NCBI RefSeq assembly: GCF_002846335.1
Contig: NZ_PJMQ01000001.1
Coordinates: forward strand, 620,001 to 684,000
Length of the DNA: 64,000 nucleotides
Source: Janthinobacterium sp. 61
GTDB taxonomy: Bacteria; Pseudomonadota; Gammaproteobacteria; Burkholderiales; Burkholderiaceae_D
Reading direction: 5' to 3'
Positions 52,314 through 60,592 of this stretch are shown piece after piece. Positions within the stretch are counted from its first letter, which is position 1; every line of letters starts with the position of its first letter. The notes beneath the pieces were generated by a model. That model was given only the letters and a program-made list of their open reading frames with translations, was not told the DNA's origin and did no database searches. The position numbers and the translations under genes are program-made.

Positions 52314-53840
52314 TTGCGCCATCTGCCGCAGCTGCCCCTTTAAAATCTTGCCTGTGGCGGCCGCCGGCAGCGCTTCCATGACGATGATGGCTGATGGACA
52401 TTTGTAAGGCGACAGGGTCTGCGCCAGGTAGTCCAGCAAGGCCTGCACCGTCACGGGGTGCTGCGGGTCCAGCTCTACATAGGCGATGACGTCCTCGTTG
52501 CCATCGTCCAGGGTGCGTCCCACCACGGCCGATTGCACCACGGAAGCGTGGGCGTTCAGCGCCGTTTCCACTTCCAGCGGATACACATTGAAGCCGGAGC
52601 GGATGATCAGTTCCTTGGTGCGGCCCACGATGAACAGCGCGCCATCTGGCTCTTGGCGCGCCATGTCGCCTGTATTGAGCCAGCCGCCGTCGCGCATGGT
52701 GGCTGCCGTCATGTCCGGTTCGCGGTAGTAGCCGGCCATGACATTCGGCCCGCGTATCCACAGTTCGCCCGCATCGCCCGGCGCCACGTCCGCGCCGGCC
52801 AGGTCCACCACGCGCACTTCCACGCCGGGGATCGGCGTGCCGACGGAACTGTCATGGCGCGGCGCATCGAGCCGCGTCTGGCTGATGGTGGGCGCGCTTT
52901 CCGTCATGCCGTAGCCGTTGTGCAGCGCGGTGCCCAGCAGCTTTTCCACGTCGCGCTTGAGCGATGGCGCCAGCGGCGAGCCGCCCGCATACGCAAAGCG
53001 CAGCCGCGTGGGCAGCGGCGTATCGGTGCCGCCCAGGGTTTGCAGCAGCTTGGCGTACATAGCGGGCACGCCCTGCACGATGGTCAATTCATCGTCTTTC
53101 AGCGCGGCCAGCAGGCCATCGACGGAAAAGCGCGGCACCAGATACAGAGCGGCGCCCGCATACAGGGTGCCAAGGGCAACCGAGGCCAGGCCGTACACGT
53201 GAGAAATCGGCAGCACGCCGTAGGCGCGGTCGCTGCGCGTCAATCCCCGCAAGGTGCTGGAGACGGCGGCAATGAACAGCAGATTGCGGTGCGTCAGCAT
53301 GACGCCCTTCGATTGTCCCGTCGTGCCCGTGGTGTAGATCAGCGCGGCCACCTGTTCGTTGCCGGGTACGCAGGCTTCCGCGATAGCTGCGCTGTTCAAT
53401 TCGCCCGCCAGCAGCTCGCCCATGCCGTCGACCGTGGCGCTGGCCGCGCCCAGACGTGCCGCATGCGCTGCCGCTTCCGGCGAGGCGCCGGCCAGGAACA
53501 GCACCCGCCGTGCGGAACTGTGCGCCGCGATGGTGTCGATCTCGCGCGCCGACAGGCGGGCGTTGACATTGACAACCCACGCATCGATGCTGGCGGCCGC
53601 GAAGATCAGCGCCACCTGCAGCGCGCTGTTCTCGCCCACCACCATCAGGCGGTCGCCGGCGCGCACGTCCAGCTGGCGCAGCAGTTGCGCGGCGCTCGCC
53701 ACGCTGTGCTGCAGCTGCCCGTAGGTCCAGTGCCGTCCGCCTTCATGCAATGCCGGCGCGTCGGGCACGCGTGCTGCCCAGTGGGCGGGGATGGCCGAGA
53801 GGCGGGCCGGAAGACCGGCCAGCAAGGCTGGAATATCCAT
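52302..53840 (-). CDS. AMP-binding acyl-CoA ligase
   Basis: 512 residues. ATP site IYTTGTTGQSKGVMLTHRNL, NGYGMTESAPTISQ, the Asp in GWLNTGDMARQEPDG, and the adenylation hinge and Lys in RSGFNVYPLEVE and PAAATGKILKGQLR. It joins a carboxylic acid to CoA via an acyl-adenylate. Length and order fit short to medium fatty, cyclohexane or aromatic acids. GAAGGAGGCAGCG precedes ATG 53840. Placed between acyl-CoA dehydrogenase and transporter genes, it probably activates the imported acid. Confidence 0.9.
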   Translation of the reverse strand: MDIPALLAGLPARLSAIPAHWAARVPDAPALHEGGRHWTYGQLQHSVASAAQLLRQLDVRAGDRLMVVGENSALQVALIFAAASIDAWVVNVNARLSAREIDTIAAHSSARRVLFLAGASPEAAAHAARLGAASATVDGMGELLAGELNSAAIAEACVPGNEQVAALIYTTGTTGQSKGVMLTHRNLLFIAAVSSTLRGLTRSDRAYGVLPISHVYGLASVALGTLYAGAALYLVPRFSVDGLLAALKDDELTIVQGVPAMYAKLLQTLGGTDTPLPTRLRFAYAGGSPLAPSLKRDVEKLLGTALHNGYGMTESAPTISQTRLDAPRHDSSVGTPIPGVEVRVVDLAGADVAPGDAGELWIRGPNVMAGYYREPDMTAATMRDGGWLNTGDMARQEPDGALFIVGRTKELIIRSGFNVYPLEVETALNAHASVVQSAVVGRTLDDGNEDVIAYVELDPQHPVTVQALLDYLAQTLSPYKCPSAIIVMEALPAAATGKILKGQLRQMAQNRQ

Positions 53841-53851
53841 CGCTGCCTCCT

Positions 53852-55006
53852 TCACTTTTGCGCTGCCTTGATCATGTTGCGGGCGATGACGATCTGCTGG
53901 ATCTGTGTCGTGCCTTCGTAGATGCGGAACAGGCGCACGTCGCGGTAGAAGCGTTCGGCCGCGTATTCGCTGATGTAGCCGGCGCCGCCGTGGATTTGCA
54001 CGGAGCGGTCGGCCACGCGGCCGCACATTTCGGAGGCGAACAGCTTGCAGCACGACGCTTCCGTCGAAATGTCTTCCTTGTTGTCGCGCCGGCGCGCGGC
54101 GTCGAGCACCATGCTGCGTGCCGCGTAAATCTCGGCCTTGCTGTCGGCCAGCATGGCCTGGATCAGCTGGAATTCCGCAATGGGCTGGCCGAACTGCTGG
54201 CGCTCCATCGCATACGCCAGCGCGTCAGCCAGCATGCGTTCGGCCGCGCCCACGCAGACGGCGGCGATGTGCAGGCGGCCCTTGTCGAGCACCTTCATGG
54301 CTGTCTTGAAACCCACGCCTTCCTTGCCACCGATGATGTTCGCGGCTGGCACGCGGCAGTTTTCAAAGATCACGTCACAGGTGTGCGCGCCTTGCTGGCC
54401 CATCTTTTTATCGATTTTTCCCAGCGAGAGGCCCGGCGTGTCCCTTTCCACGATGAAGGCGGAGATGGCAGAGGCGCCCCGCTTGACGGGGTCCGTGCGC
54501 GCCATGACGGTAAAAATGCTCGCTTCGGGTGCGTTGGTGATATAGCGTTTGCTGCCATTGAGGATATAGAAGTCGCCGTCGCGCACGGCGCTCGTGCGCA
54601 GCGATGCCGCATCGGAGCCGGAACCGGCTTCCGTCAGGGCGAACGAGCCGATGATCTCGCCGGCCGCCAGTTTCGGCAAATAGTGCTGTTTCTGCGCTTC
54701 CGTGCCGTCGATGACAATGCCTTGCGAGCCGATGCCGTTGTTCGTGCCGATCAGCGAGCGGAAGGCGGGCGAAGTGCGGGCGATTTCAAACGCGACCCTG
54801 ACTTCCTCTTCCATGCTCAGTTCCAGGCCGCCGTAGGCTTCCGGGATGGACAGGCCGAACAGGCCCAGTTCGCGCATCTGTGCCACGATGGCGGGCGGTA
54901 TCGTATCCGTGTCGGCCACCAGCGCCTCGTTCGGCACCAGCACTTCGCGCACGAAACGGGCGATGCTATCGAGCAGGATGTTCAGGGTTTCTTCGTCGCG
55001 TATCAT
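53852..55006 (-). CDS. Acyl-CoA dehydrogenase
   Basis: 384 residues. FAD and substrate marks: FALTEAGSGSDAASLRTSA, YILNGSKRYITNAPEA, RQQFGQPIAEFQLIQAMLADS, QIHGGAGYISEYAAERFYRDVR and the catalytic Glu in RIYEGTTQIQQ. It introduces a double bond into an acyl-CoA and passes electrons to ETF. GAGGACCCCG precedes ATG 55006. The ligase gene follows after 11 bp, so the two act in one pathway. Confidence 0.93.
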   Translation of the reverse strand: MIRDEETLNILLDSIARFVREVLVPNEALVADTDTIPPAIVAQMRELGLFGLSIPEAYGGLELSMEEEVRVAFEIARTSPAFRSLIGTNNGIGSQGIVIDGTEAQKQHYLPKLAAGEIIGSFALTEAGSGSDAASLRTSAVRDGDFYILNGSKRYITNAPEASIFTVMARTDPVKRGASAISAFIVERDTPGLSLGKIDKKMGQQGAHTCDVIFENCRVPAANIIGGKEGVGFKTAMKVLDKGRLHIAAVCVGAAERMLADALAYAMERQQFGQPIAEFQLIQAMLADSKAEIYAARSMVLDAARRRDNKEDISTEASCCKLFASEMCGRVADRSVQIHGGAGYISEYAAERFYRDVRLFRIYEGTTQIQQIVIARNMIKAAQK

Positions 55007-55045
55007 CGGGGTCCTCGGAGGCGATGTTGAGAGGGGGCGCGCAGT

Positions 55046-55882
55046 CTAACCGCGGCCCAGGTTTTTTTCCACTGTCTTGACCAGGGCGACCAGGCGTGGT
55101 CCCAGGTCCGATTCGAGTTTTTCACGCGATAGCAGGAAGGCGGGGCCACCGCAATTGAAGGCCATCACCTGTTCGCCGTCAAAGCCCTGCATGGGCACGC
55201 CCACTGCATGCACGTCGTTCTGCCACTCGCCGGCCGAGATGCAAAAGCCCCGGTCCTGGTAATCCTTGAAGCCTTGCTCGATGCCGGCCTTGATGCGCGG
55301 CCAGCGTTCCGTCTCGTGCACGCGCGCATGGTCCATCAGGTAGTCGCGTTCTGCCTGCGGCAGGATGCACAGCAGGGCCTTGCCCATGGCCGTCGTCATC
55401 AAGGGAATGCGCGAGCCGACGTCGAGGCGCAGGGTGACATTGGCGCTGCTGCGGCAGGTTTCCACGTAGACCATGCTGAGACGGTCGCGCGTGCCCAGAG
55501 AAACGGAGGCCTGTGCATGTTCGGCCAGTTCTTCCATCAGCGGGCGCGCCATCTTGCGCACGTCGAGGTTCGACAGCATGCGGTAGCCGAGGGCCAGTAC
55601 GCCGGCGCCCAGCTGGTACTTGCCCAGACTATCCGAGTAATTCAGGTAGCCCAGTTTGGTGAGTGTGTAGGTGAGGCGCGAAATCGTGGGTTTCGGGATG
55701 GCCGTGCGCTTGGCCATGTCCGCGTTCGACAGGAATACTTCGCCGGGTCGGAAGCAGCGCAGCACTTCCAGGCCCCGCGCCAGCGCGTTGACGAACTGGC
55801 GGTCCTTGCCTTCCTCGTCATCGCTGAAAACGATGAGTTCCGGATCGGCTGCGGCCTGAGTATTTGTCATATTTGCTTTCAT
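55046..55882 (-). CDS. IclR-family transcriptional regulator
   Basis: 278 residues. Winged helix (about 25-95): NALARGLEVLRCFRPGEVFLSNADMAKRTAIPKPTISRLTYTLTKLGYL (with breaks). Effector-binding domain with VSLGTRDRLSMVYVET, SRIPLMTTAMGKALLCIL, GFCISAGEWQNDVHAVGVPM. IclR proteins often sense aromatic or short organic acids. It is first in the operon, so it probably regulates itself and the uptake and oxidation genes. GGAGTCAGAAA sets ATG 55882. Confidence 0.9.
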   Translation of the reverse strand: MKANMTNTQAAADPELIVFSDDEEGKDRQFVNALARGLEVLRCFRPGEVFLSNADMAKRTAIPKPTISRLTYTLTKLGYLNYSDSLGKYQLGAGVLALGYRMLSNLDVRKMARPLMEELAEHAQASVSLGTRDRLSMVYVETCRSSANVTLRLDVGSRIPLMTTAMGKALLCILPQAERDYLMDHARVHETERWPRIKAGIEQGFKDYQDRGFCISAGEWQNDVHAVGVPMQGFDGEQVMAFNCGGPAFLLSREKLESDLGPRLVALVKTVEKNLGRG

Positions 55883-55950
55883 TTTCTGACTCCCTGCAAA
55901 TCAGTTTGCCTAGCCGAATCTCGCATGTCAATCGTTTTGTGAAACATTCG

Positions 55951-55963
55951 TTCGCACAGCGAA
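55951..55963. promoter_or_regulatory. Candidate IclR-type operator
   Basis: TTCGCACAGCGAA, a dyad (TTCG-N5-CGAA) with a further CAT/ATG pair outside it, about 70 bp upstream of the iclR start in the divergent region. The TTCG-N5-CGAA form is usual for IclR-family sites; assignment to this protein is inferred. Confidence 0.4.
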
Positions 55964-56031
55964 ATGCTGCGCTGCATGAAAAAGGCGTGAAATTTGACCT
56001 GCGCAAGTGTTTCCAGTCCTGTCGCTTGAGC

Positions 56032-56060
56032 ATCGCTATATACGTCTGTATATTGCGCTA
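56032..56060. promoter_or_regulatory. Candidate ModE box, upstream copy
   Basis: ATCGCTATATA (56032-56042), six bases, then TATATTGCG (56049-56057). The first half is a perfect match to the ModE consensus ATCGCTATATA-N6/7-TATATAACGAT and the second half has two mismatches in nine. It lies 70 bp upstream of the second box. Confidence 0.6.
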
Positions 56061-56101
56061 TTGGGTGACGGCCGCTGCATGTGTGGCCGATTTTTTTGTA
56101 T

Positions 56102-56130
56102 ATCGCTATATAAAACGGTATATAACGCAT
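56102..56130. promoter_or_regulatory. Candidate ModE box at the TonB receptor promoter
   Basis: ATCGCTATATA (56102-56112), AAACGG, TATATAACG (56119-56127), then CAT. This is nearly the full ModE consensus ATCGCTATATA-N6-TATATAACGAT. It ends 27 bp before the receptor ATG and overlaps a possible -10 (TATAAA, 56109-56114), so binding of molybdate-loaded ModE would block the promoter. ModE itself is not encoded in the window. Confidence 0.75.
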
Positions 56131-56156
56131 ATGACGAGAGTGGAAAGAACAAGACG

Positions 56157-58163
56157 ATGTTGAAACAGGTAATGGCAGGCGCCGTGATGCTGGCGCTGGC
56201 GCAGATGGCACTGACGGCGCAGGCGCAGCAAACGGCAGGCAAGGAGGAAATGGAGGCGGCGCCGTTCGTGCTGGGCACGGTGACGGTGATCGGCCAGCGC
56301 GACCAGCTGGGGCAGGTGGCGCAGTTGGATGAGCAGCAAGTGGGTTCGCAGGTGAGCCGCGCCGAAATGCGCCGCTTTAACCGCGACAACGTGGGTGACG
56401 CCCTCAATTTGCTGTCGGGCGTGTCGCTGTCGACCAATTCGCGCAACGAAAAAACCGTCGCCATCCGCGGTTTCGATGCGCGCCAGGTGCCGCTGTACAT
56501 CGATGGCATTCCCGTCTACGTGCCCTATGACGGCTATGTCGATTTCAACCGCTTCACGACGGCCGACCTGGCCGCCATCCAGGTGGCCAAGGGCTTCAGC
56601 TCCGTGGCGTATGGCGCCAACACCCTGGGCGGCGCCATCAATCTGATTTCGCGCAAACCCACGGCGCGCCTTGAGGGCGATACCTCCATCGGTTTCGGCT
56701 CGGGCAGCGAGCGCCAGGTGTCGGCCAACGTGGGCACCAACCAGGGCCTGTGGTATCTGCAGGCGGGTGTGTCTTACATCGACAGCGACGGTTTCCCCCT
56801 GTCGTCCGACTTCCGTCCCACGGCCACGGAGGACGGCGGCATGCGCAACAATGCTTACCGCAAGGACCATAAACTGTCGTTCAAAATGGGCTACACGCCC
56901 GGGGGCGGCGACGAGTATGCGCTCAGCTACTACAAGCAGCATGGCGAAAAGGGCCAGCCGCCATCGACTAATCCCGTGGGCGCGCGCTACTGGCAATGGC
57001 CGTACTGGAACAAGGAAAGCCTGTATTTCGTCTCGCAGACGCGCCTGGGCGAGGTCGAACGCCTGAAACTGCGGCTGTACCACGACAGCTACGACAATGA
57101 AATCACGTCCTACACGAACGGCAGCTACGCCACGCTGAAGACCAGCGGCCAGGGCAGCGTCAGCGGCGGGCGCAGCATCTATAACGACCGCACGAACGGC
57201 GGCGCAGTGGAGCTCGAATCGTTCCGCCTCGCCACGCACAGCCTGCGTTTCGTCGCCAGCGTCAAGGCCGACGAACACCAGGAACTGGACGCCAGGGGCG
57301 TGCGCAATACCTGGTACAAGGATGTCCTGTGGACCCTGGGTGCGGAAGACAGCATCGCCCTCAATGCGGCGACGGAGCTGTCGCTGGGCTTGTCGCGCAA
57401 TGCACTGCGCCCGGACACCGTCTACAGCGCCGGCAATGCGTATACCTTGCCGAGCAATCAATCGGCCACCGACCTGCAGGCGGGCCTGTTCCACAAGATC
57501 GGTCTTGATGCGCGCGTGTACGCCACCGTTGCGCGCAAGTCGCGCCTGCCGACCTTGAAGGACCGCTACTCGCAGCGCCTGGGCACATATATCGAAAACC
57601 CGGCCCTGCGCGCGGAAGAGGCGATGAATTATGAGCTGGGGTATCAAGGAAACTCCCAGGGCGCCAAGGTGGAAGTTGCGCTGTTCTACAGCGACGTGAA
57701 GGACAAGATCCAGAGCGTGGCGAATGTCTCGGGTGTGCGCGCGCAGATGCGCAACGCGGGCAGGGCGCACATCAGCGGCGTGGAACTGGGCTTGCGCGGC
57801 CGCGCCGGCGCCTGGCTGGATGTCGGTGGCAACTATACGTATACGGAGATGAAGAATGTTAGCGACCGCGCCATCCGCCTGACGGACGTGCCGCGCCACA
57901 AGCTGACGGCGCACGCCGTGCTGCATGCTGCACGCCAGGTCGACGTGGTGGCCGTCGCGGAATCGAACAGCGGGCGCTGGGTTTCGAACACTTTGGCACT
58001 CGGTGGTTTTACGACGCTGAACCTGAAGGCCGTCTACCGCCCCTTGACGGACTTGACCCTGGAAGCGGGCGTGGCGAACCTGGGTGACCGCAATTACGCG
58101 CTGTCCGACGGCTTCCCCAGCGCCGGGCGCACCTGGCTGGCCAGTGCGCAGTACCAGTTCTGA
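56157..58163 (+). CDS. TonB-dependent outer membrane receptor, candidate molybdenum importer
   Basis: 668 residues with a signal peptide (MLKQVMAGAVMLALAQMALTAQA). Plug domain about 60-170: GDALNLLSGVSLSTNSRNEKTVAIRGFDARQVPLYIDGIPVY (with breaks), FSSVAYGANTLGGAINLISRKP. Beta-barrel to the end, with NPALRAEEAMNYELGYQG and the terminal aromatic in SAQYQF. Usual ligands are siderophores, cobalamin or other metal complexes. The promoter boxes suggest control by molybdate through ModE and not by iron. The next gene codes for a periplasmic protein of the molybdopterin-binding fold. Ligand unproven. Confidence 0.88.
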   Translation: MLKQVMAGAVMLALAQMALTAQAQQTAGKEEMEAAPFVLGTVTVIGQRDQLGQVAQLDEQQVGSQVSRAEMRRFNRDNVGDALNLLSGVSLSTNSRNEKTVAIRGFDARQVPLYIDGIPVYVPYDGYVDFNRFTTADLAAIQVAKGFSSVAYGANTLGGAINLISRKPTARLEGDTSIGFGSGSERQVSANVGTNQGLWYLQAGVSYIDSDGFPLSSDFRPTATEDGGMRNNAYRKDHKLSFKMGYTPGGGDEYALSYYKQHGEKGQPPSTNPVGARYWQWPYWNKESLYFVSQTRLGEVERLKLRLYHDSYDNEITSYTNGSYATLKTSGQGSVSGGRSIYNDRTNGGAVELESFRLATHSLRFVASVKADEHQELDARGVRNTWYKDVLWTLGAEDSIALNAATELSLGLSRNALRPDTVYSAGNAYTLPSNQSATDLQAGLFHKIGLDARVYATVARKSRLPTLKDRYSQRLGTYIENPALRAEEAMNYELGYQGNSQGAKVEVALFYSDVKDKIQSVANVSGVRAQMRNAGRAHISGVELGLRGRAGAWLDVGGNYTYTEMKNVSDRAIRLTDVPRHKLTAHAVLHAARQVDVVAVAESNSGRWVSNTLALGGFTTLNLKAVYRPLTDLTLEAGVANLGDRNYALSDGFPSAGRTWLASAQYQF

Positions 58164-58192
58164 TTTTTGACTGTTCAATGAAAGGACACAGC

Positions 58193-58732
58193 ATGTTCAA
58201 GAAAATATTTGCTGCTTGTACAGCGGCGTCGTTGCTGGCGTCGGCACCGGCCGCGTGGTCGGCACCCGCTGGCGCGCGCGACAACATGAGCCACGCGCTT
58301 GCCGTGACGGGCATGGTGGAAACACCTTTGATTCTGAAGGTGGCTGACCTGCGCCAGATGCCGCCCGCGAATGGCGGGGAAATCGCCGTCACACGCCATA
58401 ATGGCGACAAGGCCGAGACCATCACCAGCTATCAGGGTGTGCGCCTGCGCGACATCCTCGACAAGGCGGTGCTCGATGCGCCGGGCCATAACGACGTCAA
58501 GAAGATCGCCATCATCGCCACGGCGACCGATGGCTATGCGGTGGTGTTTTCCTGGGGCGAGCTGTATAACGCACCGGCCGGCGAGGGCGTGATCGTCTAC
58601 TACGAAAAAAACGGCAAGGCGCTCGACGACAACGATGGTGAAATCGCCCTCATCTCGGCGAAAGACATTCGCACGGGGCCGCGCCATGTGAAATGGTTGA
58701 ACGGCATCGAGGTGCGCAAGCTGGTGGAGTAA
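58193..58732 (+). CDS. Periplasmic protein of molybdopterin oxidoreductase fold, lacking Cys
   Basis: 179 residues from ATG 58193 (AAGGACACAGC upstream; the in-frame ATG at 58178 is less likely). Signal peptide MFKKIFAACTAASLLASAPAAWSA. The mature part resembles the sulfite-oxidase-type molybdopterin-binding domain (PF00174): LILKVADLRQMP, TSYQGVRLRDILDKAVL, IIATATDGYAVVFSWGEL and ISAKDIRTGPRHVKWLNGIEVRKL. It has no Cys after the signal, so it lacks the usual Cys ligand of molybdenum. It is 29 bp after the receptor gene and probably works with it. Confidence 0.8.
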   Translation: MFKKIFAACTAASLLASAPAAWSAPAGARDNMSHALAVTGMVETPLILKVADLRQMPPANGGEIAVTRHNGDKAETITSYQGVRLRDILDKAVLDAPGHNDVKKIAIIATATDGYAVVFSWGELYNAPAGEGVIVYYEKNGKALDDNDGEIALISAKDIRTGPRHVKWLNGIEVRKLVE

Positions 58733-58739
58733 TGAGAAA

Positions 58740-58776
58740 CGCCGCCGTGGAGCCTTCCCCGGCGGCGTATTTTTTA
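58740..58776 (+). terminator. Rho-independent terminator
   Basis: Arms CGCCGCCG (58740-58747) and CGGCGGCG (58760-58767) followed by TATTTTTT (58768-58775). It starts 8 bp after the stop of the molybdopterin-fold gene and closes the receptor operon. The convergent hydrolase gene ends just beyond it. Confidence 0.88.
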
Positions 58777-58786
58777 CCGTCGCTGC

Positions 58787-59716
58787 TTACCTTCCCAGCG
58801 CTGTTCGCATCGCCTGGCCCGCCACTTCAAACAATCCCCGCGCCGCTGGCGTCAAGCCCAGCATGTGCATAGCCGCGTGGATCATGCCGTCGAGCTGCAC
58901 GCATTGCGCCTCGACGCCATCGTCTTGCAAGCGCCGTGCATACGCCGCACCTTCGTCATGCAGCGGATCAAATTCGCACACCAGCACGGTCGCCGGCGGC
59001 AAGTCCTTCAGCGAGGCGGCCCGCAGGGGCGCCGCGTAGGGATGCGCGCCATCGGCCGGCTCGTTCAGGTACGCCGACCAGCAAAAACGCATCGCTTCGC
59101 GCGTCAGCGAATGGCCCTCAGCATAGCGCTGGTAGGACGGCGTGTCGAAAGCGAAATCGAGCGCCGGGTACAGCAGCAGCTGGTGCGCCAGCGCGGGACC
59201 GGCCTGGTCGCGTGCCATCAGTGCCGCTGCCGCGGCCAGGTTGCCGCCCGCACTGTCGCCGCCCACGGCCAGGCGCTTCACGTCGATGCCCAGCGCCGCG
59301 CCATGCTCGGCGACCCAGCACAGCGCCCCGTAAAAGTCGTTCAGCGGCACGGGGAACTTGTGCTCTGGCGCCAGCCGGTAGTCGACGGAAAAAATCACGC
59401 AGCCGGTGGCGTTGGCAAGCGCGCGGCACGGATTGTCGTACAGGTCCAGCGAACACAGGCACCAGCCGCCGCCATGCGCGAAGACGATGGCGGGCAGAAG
59501 CTTGCCCGTATCCGCGCCAGCCGGCACGTAGGTGCGCACGGTCAGCGCATGTTCGCCCGGCAGCACGTAATCCTTGATCGAGGCGACGTCTTCCAATGGC
59601 CCGTGCAACTGGCGCAGCCCCGTTTCCGTGGCGGCGCGCAGGTCTGCCAGCGAGGCGGGCGGCGGCGCATCGTTTACCTGTGCCAGGAAGGCCGCTACTT
59701 GCGGGTCCAGGCTCAT
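58787..59716 (-). CDS. Hormone-sensitive-lipase-type alpha/beta hydrolase
   Basis: 309 residues, cytosolic. Oxyanion motif FAHGGGWCLCSLD, nucleophile Ser in VGGDSAGGNLAAAAAL, Asp in CEFDPLHDEGAAYARRL and His in GMIHAAMHMLG. This is the HSL (family IV) esterase group acting on short acyl esters. Its start overlaps the stop of the upstream hydrolase gene by 4 bp (ATGA), so the two hydrolases and the epimerase form one operon. Confidence 0.9.
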   Translation of the reverse strand: MSLDPQVAAFLAQVNDAPPPASLADLRAATETGLRQLHGPLEDVASIKDYVLPGEHALTVRTYVPAGADTGKLLPAIVFAHGGGWCLCSLDLYDNPCRALANATGCVIFSVDYRLAPEHKFPVPLNDFYGALCWVAEHGAALGIDVKRLAVGGDSAGGNLAAAAALMARDQAGPALAHQLLLYPALDFAFDTPSYQRYAEGHSLTREAMRFCWSAYLNEPADGAHPYAAPLRAASLKDLPPATVLVCEFDPLHDEGAAYARRLQDDGVEAQCVQLDGMIHAAMHMLGLTPAARGLFEVAGQAMRTALGR

Positions 59717-60579
59717 GCCGGCGCTCCCGCCAGGAAGGGCAGCAGGTGGGCGATGAACGCTTCCGGCTGTTCTTCCATGATGAAGTGGCCGCATTCGGCG
59801 ACGATGGCGCCTTGTAAAATGTCGGCCTTGCCCTGCATGGTCAGCAGGGGCGCGTCATTCGTCGCGTGGTCGGCGCCGATGGCCAGTACGGGCATGGCCA
59901 GGCTCTTTTTCGCCCGTTCCAGGTTTTGCCGGATGGTTTCGGGTATGGCCCGGTAGTAGGCGAAGCCCGCGCGCAGGGCGCCCGGCGTGGCGTAGGCATC
60001 CGCATACACGTCGACGGCCACCTTGTCGCGGCGGTACGACCAGCGGTCGAAAATGAAGCGGATGTATTCGCGCTCCTTGCCCGCCGTGAGCATTTCCGGC
60101 AAGTCCAGCACCTGGTTGAACATGAAATGCCACAGGAAGATGTTGTCGGACGGCGCCACGAAGATGGGCGGCGCCGGCGCGAGGCCGGGAATCACGGCTT
60201 CCGTCAGCGCCAGTTTCGTCACGGCCTGCGGGAAGTCGCTGGCCAGCGCATAGCCCACCCACATGCCGATGTCGTGACCGACCACATCGTAGTGCGCGTG
60301 GCCCAGGGCCAGCATGGCGCGGTGCAGGGTGGCCGCCACGGTGCCCGTATCGTAGCCATCGGCCGGGCGGCTGGAGTGGCCGCTGCCTGGCGGGTCGATG
60401 GCGATGGCCTGGTAGCCATTGGCCGCCAGGGCCGCCATCACGTGGCGCCACGCATACCAGGTCTGCGGCCAGCCGGGAATCAGCAGCACGGGTTTGCCTT
60501 CGCCGGCAATCACGCAATGCAGGCGCTGGCCGTCGATGCGGACGTAATCATGTGTAAATTCGTGGGTAAAATCGTTCAC
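59713..60579 (-). CDS. Alpha/beta hydrolase, epoxide hydrolase/haloacid dehalogenase-like
   Basis: 288 residues. LLIPGWPQTWYAWRHVMAAL, IDPPGSGHSSRP, the nucleophile Asp in VVGHDIGMWVGYALA, a cap region with YTTR-like segments, and His in AECGHFIMEEQPEAF. An Asp at the elbow (GHDIG) instead of Ser marks epoxide hydrolases and dehalogenases. Substrate unknown. It is 13 bp after the epimerase gene and coupled to the next hydrolase. Confidence 0.88.
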   Translation of the reverse strand: MNDFTHEFTHDYVRIDGQRLHCVIAGEGKPVLLIPGWPQTWYAWRHVMAALAANGYQAIAIDPPGSGHSSRPADGYDTGTVAATLHRAMLALGHAHYDVVGHDIGMWVGYALASDFPQAVTKLALTEAVIPGLAPAPPIFVAPSDNIFLWHFMFNQVLDLPEMLTAGKEREYIRFIFDRWSYRRDKVAVDVYADAYATPGALRAGFAYYRAIPETIRQNLERAKKSLAMPVLAIGADHATNDAPLLTMQGKADILQGAIVAECGHFIMEEQPEAFIAHLLPFLAGAPA

Positions 60580-60592
60580 GGGGTTTCCTTGT

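Noticed and set aside
50911..52407. A 498-codon plus-strand frame opposite the liv binding-protein gene
   Set aside because: Antisense to a gene with signal peptide, ribosome site and family motifs.
56102..56130. AT-rich repeat considered as a Fur box for an iron-siderophore receptor
   Set aside because: It lacks the GATAAT-type hexamers of Fur boxes and instead fits the ModE half-site pattern at the right spacing.
56106..58178. A 690-codon open frame opposite the TonB receptor
   Set aside because: Shadow of the receptor gene; low-complexity composition and no recognisable domain or ribosome site.
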